Shown here in pieces: positions 24,712-33,922 of a stretch of 64,000 bases of DNA. Location: positions 124,001 through 188,000 of the forward strand of contig JABJJN010000053.1 in NCBI GenBank assembly GCA_018660835.1, written 5' to 3'. The DNA comes from Gemmatimonadota bacterium (lineage in GTDB: Bacteria; Latescibacterota; UBA2968; UBA8231). The position numbers and the translations under genes were made by a program. Below the pieces are notes generated by a model, which saw nothing but the letters and a program-made list of their open reading frames with translations, did no database searches and was not told where the DNA came from. Positions within the stretch are counted from its first letter, which is position 1. Each line of letters opens with the position of its first letter.

Positions 24712-26058
24712 TCAGCCTGACACGGGCAGAGAGGGCATCTTTGGGCCACCTCGGCCACGACGTGACGGCTTACTCATCTGTTTCATCATCTTCTGCATCG
24801 CGCCGAACTGCTTCACGAGGCGATTGACATCCTGTACCGATGTGCCACTGCCCTTGGCGATCCGGCGGCGCCGACTGCCATTCAGGATCTGTGGACGCGT
24901 GCGTTCGTCACTGGTCATGGAACTGATGATCGCTTCGACCTGGCCCAGAGCTGACTCATCGACTTGCTGGCCGGCAAGAGCCTTGCCGGCGCCGGGGATC
25001 ATGCCAAGAATCTGATCCAAGGGGCCCATGCGGCGCACGGCCTGTAGCTGCGAGCGGAAATCATCGAAGGTGAAGCGCTGCTTGCGCAGCTTCTCCTCCA
25101 TGCTCTGAGCTTGCTCCTTGTCGAAGGCGGCCTCTGCCTTTTCGACGAGGGACATTACATCACCCATACCAAGAATTCGAGAGGCGATACGCTCCGGGTG
25201 GAATGCTTCAAGCGCATCGACCTTTTCACCGGTACCGATGAACTTGATCGGCGCCCCTGTCACCTCGCGCACGGACAGGGCGGCGCCGCCACGGGCGTCG
25301 CCATCCATCTTGGTGAGAACGATGCCATCAAAGGGCAGTTGCTCGTGAAAGCGGCTTGCTGTCTCCACCGCGTCTTGACCGAGCATCGCATCGGCGATGA
25401 AGAGTGTCTCGTGCGGCGCTGCGTGCTGTTTGATCTGCGTCAGTTCAGCCATCATCTCTTCATCGATGCTGAGTCTGCCCGCCGTATCGAGCAACACCAG
25501 ACTTCGATTGGTGACCCGGCCCTTTTCCAAACCATCACGGCAGATATCCACAGGATTGGTTGAACCTGCGTCTTCTGGACCATAGACGGGAACACCTATG
25601 TCAGCGCCCAGGGTCCGCAGTTGATCCACCGCAGCTGGACGATACGTGTCAGCTGCCACCAGGAAGGGGAGTCGACCTTGGGACTTGAAATGAAGCGCCA
25701 GCTTGGCTGCCATCGTGGTCTTGCCGCTGCCCTGCAAGCCGACGAGCAAGATCACCGTCGGCGGGTGCGGCGACAGGCGCACCGGTTCAGCCGTGGCGCC
25801 GAGTAATTGCACGAGCTCGCTATGCACGATCTTGATGACCTGCTGCCCGGGTGTAAGCGACTTCATCACTTGCTGGCCGACAGCGGCTTCACGAACTCTT
25901 GCCAGGAATGCCTTGGCTACCTTGAAGTTCACATCTGCCTCGAGAAGGGCACGTCGAATCTCACGCAGCGATTCGTCGAGGGCTTTTTCAGTGATCTTGC
26001 CCTGTCCGCGTAGCTGGCGGAAGACGCTATCCAACCGATCTGTGAGGCGATCGAACAA
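24712..26058 (-). CDS. ffh: Signal recognition particle protein Ffh
   Basis: A 448-residue SRP GTPase. The N domain (about 1-85) is followed by the G domain with G-L-Q-G-S-G-K-T-T, D-T-Y-R-P-A-A, D-T-A-G-R and T-K-M-D-G-D-A-R-G-G. The Met-rich M domain contains G-S-G-T-S-V-Q-D-V-N and K-M-M-K-Q-M, which bind SRP RNA and signal peptides. The conserved N-terminus begins at TTG 26056-26058, with no ATG possible nearby, so a TTG start is supported. It leads the rpsP-rimM-trmD-rplS group. I did not find an SRP RNA gene in this window. Confidence 0.97.
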   Translation of the reverse strand: MFDRLTDRLDSVFRQLRGQGKITEKALDESLREIRRALLEADVNFKVAKAFLARVREAAVGQQVMKSLTPGQQVIKIVHSELVQLLGATAEPVRLSPHPPTVILLVGLQGSGKTTMAAKLALHFKSQGRLPFLVAADTYRPAAVDQLRTLGADIGVPVYGPEDAGSTNPVDICRDGLEKGRVTNRSLVLLDTAGRLSIDEEMMAELTQIKQHAAPHETLFIADAMLGQDAVETASRFHEQLPFDGIVLTKMDGDARGGAALSVREVTGAPIKFIGTGEKVDALEAFHPERIASRILGMGDVMSLVEKAEAAFDKEQAQSMEEKLRKQRFTFDDFRSQLQAVRRMGPLDQILGMIPGAGKALAGQQVDESALGQVEAIISSMTSDERTRPQILNGSRRRRIAKGSGTSVQDVNRLVKQFGAMQKMMKQMSKPSRRGRGGPKMPSLPVSG

Positions 26059-26281
26059 GCCCTAAGTCTCTCCAGGAGAAGGCACAATGACCCTTCTGTC
26101 GCGTGCGGAAGGGGGTGGGACAATGAATCTTGGGCAAACTTGTCTTGCCCGGATGTCGAATGACACCAAGTAGAAGCTGCTAAATATAGGAGCCGGAAGG
26201 AGATCTGGAAAGAGGAGGGCACTCCTGAGCGCCCTGTGCGCCCAGGCAGTATCAATCGGCCATGAACAGGCCGATCAGTGC
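26059..26281. other. rpe-ffh intergenic region
   Basis: These 223 nt precede ffh on the minus strand. They hold an inverted repeat GGGCAA/TTGCCC (26132-26137 and 26145-26150) and a 7-bp inverted repeat directly after rpe (26255-26261 and 26269-26275, 7-nt loop) without a T run. The minus strand has a TATATT about 115 nt before ffh that could be a -10 box. None is decisive. Confidence 0.35.
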
Positions 26282-26956
26282 TCAGCCCTGTCGGATTCTC
26301 CGAATCGCAGCGGCAGCGTCTGCGGCGCCAAAAACCGAAGATCCGGCCACAAGCCATCGAGCACCTGCCCCACGGCATGCGGCGGCATTGCCGGGGCCGA
26401 CACCGCCGTCGATCTCGAGGGCCACTTCTAGGCCACGTTCGTCGATCTGCTGCCTTACGATCTGGGCCTTCGCCAGCACACGGTCCTGGAAAGACTGGCC
26501 GCCAAATCCCGGCTCAACGGACATGATCAGGGCCAGATCAATCTGATCGAGAAATGGCAAAAGGCCGTCAACGGGCGTTCCGGGGTTGACGGCCAAACCG
26601 CACTTGATTCCCCGACCCCGGATTGCTTGCAGGGTGTCGGCCGGCTCCGGGCAGGCTTCCAGGTGGATGGTGAGCGAATCTGCCCCGGCATCAGCGAAGG
26701 GACCGATGTAGTCAGAGGGCTCAGAGAGCATCAAATGCGTATCCAATGCCAGTTTCGTGCAACGCCTGATGGCCTCCACGACGGGGATTCCGTAGCTAAG
26801 ATTTGGCACAAAGTGGCCGTCCATGATGTCCAGATGCAGCAAGTCTGCGCCGGCTTCGGTTACGCGATCGATCTCCTCAGCGAGTCGTGAGAAGTCAGCT
26901 GCGAGCACGGAGGGGGCGATACGAATCGCGTCTTTGTCGCCAGCCATCATATTCAC
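26282..26956 (-). CDS. rpe: Ribulose-phosphate 3-epimerase
   Basis: A 224-residue TIM-barrel epimerase interconverting ribulose-5-phosphate and xylulose-5-phosphate. It has the N-terminal S-V-L-A-A-D-F, metal-binding D-I-M-D-G-H-F-V-P-N, M-S-V-E-P-G-F-G-G-Q-S-F and the C-terminal E-I-D-G-G-V. The GTG at 26956 overlaps the PASTA gene stop (GTGA); ATGs at 26950 and 26947 are alternatives. This places rpe after rsmB and the PASTA gene in one operon. Confidence 0.96.
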   Translation of the reverse strand: MNMMAGDKDAIRIAPSVLAADFSRLAEEIDRVTEAGADLLHLDIMDGHFVPNLSYGIPVVEAIRRCTKLALDTHLMLSEPSDYIGPFADAGADSLTIHLEACPEPADTLQAIRGRGIKCGLAVNPGTPVDGLLPFLDQIDLALIMSVEPGFGGQSFQDRVLAKAQIVRQQIDERGLEVALEIDGGVGPGNAAACRGAGARWLVAGSSVFGAADAAAAIRRIRQG

Positions 26957-27699
26957 TCGGGGTTGGGGACAGGTCGCACACTTACGACCAGGTCGATGGG
27001 TGTATGTCGGGTGACGAGCACGCCCCCGGCAGGTTGTTGGGCCAGAATCTGGCCTGGGAGGACATGCTCAGCGACACGTTCGTCGAGATCGCCCAGGCGC
27101 ATCTCATATTTGGCCAATGTGTCCTCCACGCTGTCGATCGACAGACCGATCACGTCGGGTACAGCTTTCGGCTCGAAGGGAGAGCCACTACTGACAACCA
27201 GATCCACGCGGCTACTACGCGGCAGTTCCATTCCGGCCAGTGGCTGCTGGCTCAGCACAACACCGGCAGGGATGGCTGTCGACGATTCGAGCCGGATCGA
27301 GCCAATGCTTAGCTGATGTCCAAGAATCTGCAACTGTGCTTCCCTTTGCGACCCCCCAGTGACGTCAGGAACCGGATAGCGTCGTGGACCACGACTGACG
27401 TCTACGAAGACGCGTCTGGCTCTCTTGATGTAGTCGCCGCGGCTGGGCTCCTGCTCAAGCACCTGGCCAAGGGGAACCTCAGAGTACACGCTGTCGCGTA
27501 CCGCAAGGCGCAGTCCCATTTGCTGCACGAGGCGTTTGGAGACGGCGACCGTCTGACCGCGGACATCAGTTACCGTGACGCGCGTGACATCGACGATGCG
27601 CGGCATGATGAGATTGTCAACGAGGATCAGAAAGAGGGCACCCGATCCGAAAACGACGCCAGCGGCGATCAGCAATTTTCTCAGCGTCTTCTTCAGCAT
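26953..27699 (-). CDS. Membrane-anchored PASTA-domain protein
   Basis: A 248-residue protein with one N-terminal membrane segment (about residues 10-30) and then about three PASTA repeats (roughly 35-100, 102-168 and 170-240). These are recognisable from P-D-V-x-G and the terminal V-V-S or V-D-V-S strands. PASTA domains bind muropeptides or beta-lactams and usually sit on PknB-type kinases or penicillin-binding proteins; here there is no catalytic domain, so it is probably a cell-wall sensor or scaffold. Its ATG overlaps the rsmB stop and its stop overlaps rpe. The rsmB-PASTA-rpe order recalls the Firmicute rsmB/prpC/prkC/rsgA/rpe cluster with the kinase reduced to its sensor part. Confidence 0.88.
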   Translation of the reverse strand: MLKKTLRKLLIAAGVVFGSGALFLILVDNLIMPRIVDVTRVTVTDVRGQTVAVSKRLVQQMGLRLAVRDSVYSEVPLGQVLEQEPSRGDYIKRARRVFVDVSRGPRRYPVPDVTGGSQREAQLQILGHQLSIGSIRLESSTAIPAGVVLSQQPLAGMELPRSSRVDLVVSSGSPFEPKAVPDVIGLSIDSVEDTLAKYEMRLGDLDERVAEHVLPGQILAQQPAGGVLVTRHTPIDLVVSVRPVPNPE

Positions 27700-29054
27700 G
27701 CGTGCTGATCTTTTTGCAGGCGAATGGCAAAACTGCCATCGCCGTCGTCACGCCCTGGCACACTTTCGAATCGCGCCCCCCACTCCGTGTCGACCTTCAG
27801 GCTCGCCGCTGACTCCTGGGCGAGGAAGGTATCCACGACGTCGTCATTTTCTTCCGGTTCCAGCGAGCAAGTGCTGTAGACGAGTGTGCCGCCTGGCCGC
27901 AGATGTTGGAAACCCGTGCGCAACAGATCGACTTGCCGTTGCGCGTGACGGGTGAGATCCTCGGCGCGTTTGTGCCATCGAGCGTCGGCATTTCGTCGGA
28001 AGACGCCGGTGCCACTGCACGGAGCGTCGATCAACACTCGATCGAAGCCGCGATCCGTCGATTGCAGGGCGACCCGCTTGCCATCACTGCTCACACAGTG
28101 AATCGAACGCAACCCCAGTCGTCGACTGCTCTGACGTAGCAATTGCAGGCGCGAGGCGGATCGATCACAGGCGATGATCTCGATGTTATCCTCCGCCGCA
28201 ATGGCTGCCTGCACGGACTTGCTGCCCGGGGCAGCACACAGATCCAGCATGCGATCCCCCTGTTGGGGATCGAGCATACGCACTGCTGCCGTGGCGGCGA
28301 TGTCCTGCACGTATACCTGTCCCTCAGCAAAAGCAACACTCTCGAAGAAGCCCTCGGGGGCAGATACTTCGTATGTCGTGTCGTCAACTCGCTTTGGATG
28401 GGCACCGGCCGGCAGATTCTCGAGGAAACGCTCATGGTCGGCGCGCAGGCCGTTGCGATGCGCATAGAGCAGAGGATGTTGATTGTTGGCGCGCAACAAG
28501 GCCTCGGTCTGCGCGTAGTCCCAGCGGGCCAGCCACCGCTCTACGAGCCACTGAGGATGGGAATGCACGATGGACAGATGTTTGCCGGGTTCCGTCGCCG
28601 GATCAGGATAGGAGATTTCGTCGACGGCACGCATGAGATTTCTCAGCACAGCATTCACATAGGACGCTGCCCCGCGATGCTCGAAATGCTTGGTCAACTC
28701 CACGGCCGAATGCACAGCCGCCCGATCTGGGACTCGATCAAGCCAGCGAATCTGAAACAGGGCCAGGCGCAATACCTGGCGCACGGTCGGCGTCAATTCC
28801 TGTAGGGGGCGCTTCGAATGAGGGCGCAAAATCCAATCAAGATGCAACCGCCATTTCGTGACCCCAGCGACCAATTGGCGTATGAAACGCAAGTCCCGTC
28901 GATCCAGATCGGAAGCCGACTCGTCGAGGGCTTCGATCATTTCGTCTGGGGGCTTGTTCTCTTCTTCAGCTCTGCAGAGCAATTGCAGCGCCGCCGCCCG
29001 CGCCGGATCAGCGATAGGACTGGCGCCCTTGGGGCTTTTCACGGCTGTTGACAT
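27693..29054 (-). CDS. rsmB: 16S rRNA (cytosine-967-C5)-methyltransferase
   Basis: A 453-residue Sun/RsmB-type enzyme. An N-terminal NusB-like RNA-binding domain (about 15-150) is followed by a SAM-dependent m5C methyltransferase domain. The domain has D-L-C-A-A-P-G-S-K, then P-C-S-G-T-G (Cys346) and S-T-C-S (Cys396), the two cysteines used in catalysis. The start is set at ATG 29054, where conserved sequence begins; the frame extends further upstream without similarity and would overlap recJ. It is divergent from recJ. Confidence 0.93.
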   Translation of the reverse strand: MSTAVKSPKGASPIADPARAAALQLLCRAEEENKPPDEMIEALDESASDLDRRDLRFIRQLVAGVTKWRLHLDWILRPHSKRPLQELTPTVRQVLRLALFQIRWLDRVPDRAAVHSAVELTKHFEHRGAASYVNAVLRNLMRAVDEISYPDPATEPGKHLSIVHSHPQWLVERWLARWDYAQTEALLRANNQHPLLYAHRNGLRADHERFLENLPAGAHPKRVDDTTYEVSAPEGFFESVAFAEGQVYVQDIAATAAVRMLDPQQGDRMLDLCAAPGSKSVQAAIAAEDNIEIIACDRSASRLQLLRQSSRRLGLRSIHCVSSDGKRVALQSTDRGFDRVLIDAPCSGTGVFRRNADARWHKRAEDLTRHAQRQVDLLRTGFQHLRPGGTLVYSTCSLEPEENDDVVDTFLAQESAASLKVDTEWGARFESVPGRDDGDGSFAIRLQKDQHAC

Positions 29055-29185
29055 TAATCCGTTTCCAATTGATCCGTTTCCATGGGGCGGCAAAGATAGG
29101 CTGACAGCCAATACCCACAACCACGCGCTGAATTCCGCGTTCACGACGGACCGTTCTTGACCCGGTTTCTCGCCAGACTGACATT

Positions 29186-30967
29186 GTGCATCTGCTGGCG
29201 CCATCCGGTGCCATTCCCCTCGACGCCTCCCCGTTGAGTTGGTCGCACATGCGCCTTTTCCCAGTGTGGCAGGTGGCACACGAGGGAGCCTACGACGCTC
29301 TCCTGGATGTGCTGCTGGCCACGCGCCAACTGCAATTGACCGATCTGCAGCTTGGACCTGAAGCATTGCACCGTCCAGAGCTATTACTAGATCTCGAGCG
29401 AGGTGCGGAGCGTATCGAGCGTGCCATACGCCGCGGTGAAACGATCGTTGTGTATGGTGACTACGATGTAGATGGTGTGACGAGCACCGCCCTGATTATC
29501 GATTTCCTCGAACGCGCCGGCGCCAATTGCCACTATCTGCTGCCGCATCGGCACACAGATGGCTATGGACTCAAGCCGCCTGGTGTCCAACGTGCTTTGG
29601 CTCTTGGGGCGAGCCTGATCGTCACCGTCGACAATGGCATCTCCGCTTTCGAGGCGCTGGAACTGGCCAAGCAGGAGGGGGTGGATGTCATTGTGATTGA
29701 TCACCATCGCCAAAATGCTGACTTGCCACCGGCTCACAGCATCATCAATCCGAACCGCCGCGATTGCGACTATCCCTTCAAGGGATTGGCCGGTGTTGGC
29801 GTTACGTTCAAGGTGGTCCAGTTGCTGAGCGAGGCGTTTCTCGCTGCAGACGAGCGCCGTCGCTATCTCAACGATCTGCTGGATCTCGTCGTGCTTGGAA
29901 CTGTGGCCGATGTGGTGCCACTGCTGGACGAGAATCGAATTCTGGTGAAATACGGTCTGCGTGCTGCGGAACGCACGAAACGACCGGGTCTGCGTGAATT
30001 GCGCAGTGTGGCTCGTTGTGATCGAACCGCACTCGATACACAGGCAATTGCATTCTATCTGGGACCACGACTCAATGTTGCTGGGCGTCTGGAGAAACCA
30101 GATCTGGCGTTGGAACTGCTGCGTACGACCGATGCAGAAGATGCGAGAAAGCGAGCGACCTATCTGCACGAACTCAATCAACGCCGTCAGAAGTTGGAGA
30201 AGGAGGGGATGCGGGAAGCGATAGGCCTGGTGACCGATGAAGATCTGGAGCGAGATCGCCTCCTGTGTACCCTCGGAGAGTCTTGGGATCTGGGTGTGAT
30301 TGGTCTGCTTGCGAGCAAGCTTGCCGAAGCACACTGGCGTCCCGCCATTGCCGTCACTGACGTGCGACGTGATGGGTTGTACGTAGGGTCTGCGCGCAGT
30401 ATTCCAGGCTATGATATCAACGATGGCATCGTCGCTTGCCGCGAGCATCTGGTGACATACGGTGGCCATGCCGCCGCCGCTGGTTTCTCACTGGAAGCGG
30501 ATCGCTACGAGGCCTTTCGCGCCGAGTTGATCGATCATGCGAATCAGCACATTACCCCAGAGCAGCTACAGGCGCATCTGGAGATCGATGTAGAACTCGC
30601 CCAGGTCGACATCGATATGTCCACCGTCGAGCAGCTACGAGATCTTGAACCCTTCGGACAAGGGAACCGAACACCCGTTTTCTGCTCGCGCGGTCTGGAG
30701 ATCGTGGCACTGACCCGGGTTGGCAAAGAAGGGGAGCATCTCAAGCTCAGTCTGAAGGTCAATGGTCGCCCGCGCACAGCGATGTGGTTTCGCCAGGGAG
30801 AGCGTGGTCGGGAACTAGGCATCGGTCAGCGTGTCGATGTCGCCTTCGAACTCGCAGAGGACACCTTCAATGGGACGGGCATTGTGCAGATGTTGTTGAA
30901 GGACCTCGATGCGGGCGTCGTTGTGAATGAGCCGGAACCGAAGGAAGCGGGTGTCGTTGCAGCCTGA
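29186..30967 (+). CDS. recJ: Single-stranded-DNA-specific exonuclease RecJ
   Basis: A 593-residue 5'-3' ssDNA exonuclease used in recombination and mismatch repair. The DHH core has V-Y-G-D-Y-D-V-D-G-V-T-S-T and the D172-H173-H174 triad. The DHHA1 domain has Y-G-G-H-A-A-A-A-G, and the C-terminal OB domain follows. Length is that of E. coli RecJ. GTG 29186 and ATG 29249 are both possible; neither has a strong ribosome-binding site. Confidence 0.95.
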   Translation: MHLLAPSGAIPLDASPLSWSHMRLFPVWQVAHEGAYDALLDVLLATRQLQLTDLQLGPEALHRPELLLDLERGAERIERAIRRGETIVVYGDYDVDGVTSTALIIDFLERAGANCHYLLPHRHTDGYGLKPPGVQRALALGASLIVTVDNGISAFEALELAKQEGVDVIVIDHHRQNADLPPAHSIINPNRRDCDYPFKGLAGVGVTFKVVQLLSEAFLAADERRRYLNDLLDLVVLGTVADVVPLLDENRILVKYGLRAAERTKRPGLRELRSVARCDRTALDTQAIAFYLGPRLNVAGRLEKPDLALELLRTTDAEDARKRATYLHELNQRRQKLEKEGMREAIGLVTDEDLERDRLLCTLGESWDLGVIGLLASKLAEAHWRPAIAVTDVRRDGLYVGSARSIPGYDINDGIVACREHLVTYGGHAAAAGFSLEADRYEAFRAELIDHANQHITPEQLQAHLEIDVELAQVDIDMSTVEQLRDLEPFGQGNRTPVFCSRGLEIVALTRVGKEGEHLKLSLKVNGRPRTAMWFRQGERGRELGIGQRVDVAFELAEDTFNGTGIVQMLLKDLDAGVVVNEPEPKEAGVVAA

Positions 30968-31032
30968 TCCGTCTTCACATCAATGATGCAGTCAAGAAAA
31001 ATGATGCGCTCACACGAAGAGAAAGTTGTCTC

Positions 31033-32247
31033 ATGATCAGTGCCAATTACACAGCAGATCTGTGTGTGCGCGACGCCACTTCGCGGATTGTCCTGCTTGT
31101 CGTCGATGGCCTGGGCGGTTTGCCCCACCCGGATACGGGACGCTCCGAACTAGAGACAGCCTCCCTGCCAAATCTGGATGCCCTTGCGGCACGAAGTTCG
31201 TGCGGTGTGTTGTCGCCACTTGGACCGGGCTTTACGCCTGGCAGTGGGCCGGCTCACCTGGCTTTGTTTGGATACGATCCGTGGACAAGCCATATCGGTC
31301 GGGGGGCCCTGTCGGCGCTCGGGCTCGGTCTGGATTTTGCACCTGCCGACGTGGCGGCGCGCCTCAATTTCTGCACAATCGATGACGCTGGACTGGTCAC
31401 CGATCGAAGAGCTGGTCGAATTCCGACGCAGGAGTGCGAACGCTTGTGTGCGATTCTCGGGCAGGTTGATATCGATGGCGTGCAGATCCGTGTGGCGCCT
31501 GAAATGGAGTATCGGGCGGCCGTCGTGTTTCGTGGTGCCGGCCTCGCTGCAGGTGTCACAGATTCCGATCCACAAGTGACCGGTCACGCAACACGTCCAT
31601 TGTGTGCCTCTGCCGTGGCAGACGAACGCATGGTTGAAGTGGCTGAAGAGTTTCTGCGTCAGGCCGGAGATCTGCTGGCGAATGAATCACCTGCCAACAT
31701 GGTGCTCATCCGAGGCTTTGGCGCGTATCCAAGTCTGGCCACGATGCAACAGGCCTATGGCCTGAATCCAGTAGGTATCGCTGGCTACCCGATGTATCGC
31801 GGTGTCGCGCGTGCTGTAGGAATGGAGACTCCCGAAACCGCTTACGATCTGGCTTCCGAAACCCAGCTGCTTGCTCGACGCTGGAAAGAAACGCCCGCTG
31901 ATTTCTACTATGTCCATGTGAAGAAGACGGACTCTGCCGGGGAGGATGGCGACTTTGACCTAAAGGTGAAGTTGCTGGAAGAAGCTGACTCGTACTTGCC
32001 GGCCATTACGGATCTCGAGCCGGATGTGTTGATCGTGACCGGCGACCACTCAACGCCATCGATCATGGGCAGCCATAGCTGGCATCCAGTACCGGTGGCC
32101 ATCGCCAGTAGGAATGCCTTGCCGATGGGGTCAGCGACCTTCGACGAGCGTTGCTGTGCTGCCGGATCACTGGGTCACATACCCTCCTCTTCGCTGATGG
32201 CACTCGCTCTGGCGCACGCCGGGCGACTGAGCAAATTCGGCGCTTAG
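31033..32247 (+). CDS. apgM: Archaeal-type cofactor-independent phosphoglycerate mutase
   Basis: A 404-residue alkaline-phosphatase-superfamily enzyme interconverting 3- and 2-phosphoglycerate. The metal site starts with V-V-D-G-L-G-G (Asp25), the nucleophile is Ser71 in T-P-G-S-G-P-A-H-L, and a late G-D-H-S-T-P motif (Asp338/His339) plus H-S-W-H-P complete it. The order and length match the ApgM branch rather than the 510-residue GpmI. It sits 65 nt after recJ and 9 nt before the GDPD gene. Confidence 0.93.
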   Translation: MISANYTADLCVRDATSRIVLLVVDGLGGLPHPDTGRSELETASLPNLDALAARSSCGVLSPLGPGFTPGSGPAHLALFGYDPWTSHIGRGALSALGLGLDFAPADVAARLNFCTIDDAGLVTDRRAGRIPTQECERLCAILGQVDIDGVQIRVAPEMEYRAAVVFRGAGLAAGVTDSDPQVTGHATRPLCASAVADERMVEVAEEFLRQAGDLLANESPANMVLIRGFGAYPSLATMQQAYGLNPVGIAGYPMYRGVARAVGMETPETAYDLASETQLLARRWKETPADFYYVHVKKTDSAGEDGDFDLKVKLLEEADSYLPAITDLEPDVLIVTGDHSTPSIMGSHSWHPVPVAIASRNALPMGSATFDERCCAAGSLGHIPSSSLMALALAHAGRLSKFGA

Positions 32248-32256
32248 TCCGACATA

Positions 32257-33012
32257 ATGGTTTGCCCACTGCGTATCGCCCATCGAGGTGCCTCATTGGT
32301 GGCACCTGAAAACACACTCGCCGCATTTGAGGCGGCGATACAGGAGGGTGTCGATCTGATCGAGATTGACGTACACGCCAGTCGCGATGGCGAACTGGTC
32401 GTGATTCACGATGCGAGTCTCGATCGCACAACCGATCGCATCGGTGCCATCGCCGAGCTTCCCCTGGCGTTGCTACGAGAAGCGGATGCGGGATCCTGGT
32501 TTGATCCGAAGTTTGCTGATCAGCGAGTTCCGATGCTGACAGAAGTCCTCGATCTGGCACGACATCGTGTGCCAGTGCTCATAGAGGTAAAGGCAGAGCA
32601 TCTGTCGCAGACTCTATTGCAGCAGGTCGGAGCATTGGGTGTCGATGAGGACGTCGTGATACAGTCTTTTCATGCAGACACCATTCGCTGCGTCAATCAG
32701 ATCAATCCATCCGTGCCGACGGCGCTGCTGAAGGGTCGCAACCCAGATGAATTGTCTGCCTCGGCAATGCGTCAGTTAGCGGCCGAGGTCCTGGCTATCG
32801 GTGCCAATGCATTGGCGATCTGGCATGAAGCGTTGACTCCCGCACTTTTCGAACACCTGCGTCGATGCGCGATCAGCGTCTGGGTCTGGACCGTGGACGA
32901 TGAGGCTGCGATGTGGGACAAAGCACACCTCGGAGTCCATGGGATCATCTCGAATGATCCAGGACGACTGAATCGCGTCCTGTCAGAATTCGAAGATAGC
33001 TGCGGCGTGTGA
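32257..33012 (+). CDS. Glycerophosphodiester phosphodiesterase
   Basis: A 251-residue cytoplasmic GDPD that releases glycerol-3-phosphate from lipid-derived glycerophosphodiesters. Catalytic H9-R10 (A-H-R-G-A-S), metal ligands Glu36 and Asp38 (E-I-D-V), and His51 (V-I-H-D) are present. The C-terminal V-W-T-V-D and G-I-I-S-N-D-P-G segments are typical. No signal peptide. It is probably cotranscribed with apgM. Confidence 0.95.
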   Translation: MVCPLRIAHRGASLVAPENTLAAFEAAIQEGVDLIEIDVHASRDGELVVIHDASLDRTTDRIGAIAELPLALLREADAGSWFDPKFADQRVPMLTEVLDLARHRVPVLIEVKAEHLSQTLLQQVGALGVDEDVVIQSFHADTIRCVNQINPSVPTALLKGRNPDELSASAMRQLAAEVLAIGANALAIWHEALTPALFEHLRRCAISVWVWTVDDEAAMWDKAHLGVHGIISNDPGRLNRVLSEFEDSCGV

Positions 33013-33079
33013 GCGGATATTTTCCTTCTGCTTCTCGTCACAAGTCCAGCATTATGAAGTAGTTGCGACGATTTCAAGC

Positions 33080-33109
33080 TTGACGATGGGAATTCGAGCC
33101 TGTTATATT
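33080..33109 (+). promoter_or_regulatory. Predicted sigma-70 promoter for the cNMP-binding gene
   Basis: TTGACG (33080-33085) and TATATT (33104-33109) are separated by 18 bp, close to the housekeeping consensus. The start codon follows about 80 nt later. No regulator site was recognised. Confidence 0.55.
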
Positions 33110-33190
33110 GATAGCGGAGTTTGGGCGACCATCGCCGAATCTTCGCGATAGGTCATCGTGCTTAGGGCAGGTATCCAGGAGCCGCAGAAA

Positions 33191-33643
33191 GTGGCAGACA
33201 CGGGTTTCGAACATTCTCCCCTTCTGGTTGGCTTGAGCGCCGAAGAGGCCGAGTCTCTCCTCGCTGCGGGTGAACATCGTAGTTATGTCGATGGGGCCAT
33301 CATCGTTGAGCAGAACACACCGTCGGATTGTCTATTCATTCTTGCCGGTGGGGCGGTCCAGGTCGAACACCGAGACGGGGGCCAGACCGTTCCGTTGGCT
33401 CGGCTCGAGCAAGTGGGCGAATTCTTCGGAGAGATGTCACTTATCGATATCATGCCACGTTCAGCCGACATCAGGGCCTGCGGATCCACATCGGTCGTGG
33501 CTTTTCCAAAGCAGGGCCTGACCGCTGTCTTCACTGCAGGGCCGCGAGTGCAAATGACACTCATTCTGAATATCTCGAGAATTCTGTCCCTGCGTCTGCG
33601 CGAAGCAGATGCGCGTATTGTCGAATTGTCACGCCAAGGGTAG
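33191..33643 (+). CDS. Cyclic-nucleotide-binding domain protein
   Basis: A 150-residue, single-domain Crp-type cNMP-binding protein. The beta-roll has D-C-L-F-I-L-A-G-G and the phosphate-binding cassette F-G-E-M-S-L with Glu81, then P-R-S-A with Arg90, the residues that usually hold the cyclic phosphate and ribose. A C-terminal helix follows, but there is no DNA-binding domain. The GTG at 33191 is preferred because AGGAG lies about 9 nt upstream; a GTG at 33158 would add 11 residues. Two small genes follow closely. Its output is unknown and may act through protein contact. Confidence 0.85.
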   Translation: MADTGFEHSPLLVGLSAEEAESLLAAGEHRSYVDGAIIVEQNTPSDCLFILAGGAVQVEHRDGGQTVPLARLEQVGEFFGEMSLIDIMPRSADIRACGSTSVVAFPKQGLTAVFTAGPRVQMTLILNISRILSLRLREADARIVELSRQG

Positions 33644-33648
33644 GGAGC

Positions 33649-33867
33649 GTGTTCTATGGCTCCGTCGCATTCGCCGTCTTTCTTCTTGCCGTTGTGGCCA
33701 TCAAATATCTGGCGCCCAAACCGACGGGCTGTCCCCAGTGCTCAGCGCGTCGACAGGGCGATCATCCCTTGTGCATTGAGTGTGGCTGGATCTTCGACGT
33801 CGAAGATGATGACGACGATGACACGATCGCGACAGGAGACGAGATCGAAGGTCCCTGGGCCTCATAA
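33649..33867 (+). CDS. Small membrane-anchored zinc-ribbon protein with acidic tail
   Basis: A 72-residue protein starting at GTG 33649, five nt after the cNMP-binding gene. One N-terminal membrane helix (about 4-20) is followed by a zinc-ribbon C28-x-x-C31 ... C42-x-x-C45. A tail of consecutive Asp residues (about 53-58) ends the protein. I do not recognise a family. The gene was identified from the frame and cysteine pattern; its position suggests cotranscription with the cNMP-binding protein and the coiled-coil protein. Confidence 0.65.
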   Translation: MFYGSVAFAVFLLAVVAIKYLAPKPTGCPQCSARRQGDHPLCIECGWIFDVEDDDDDDTIATGDEIEGPWAS

Positions 33868-33922
33868 GATCGAAATGATGCAAAATATCTTAGTACCTGC
33901 CCTGGAACGGGATCTGTAGACC

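Noticed and set aside
26185..26210. GGAAGGA sequence near ffh considered as an SRP RNA
   Set aside because: The core AGCA partner of SRP helix 8 is missing and no long hairpin can be drawn.
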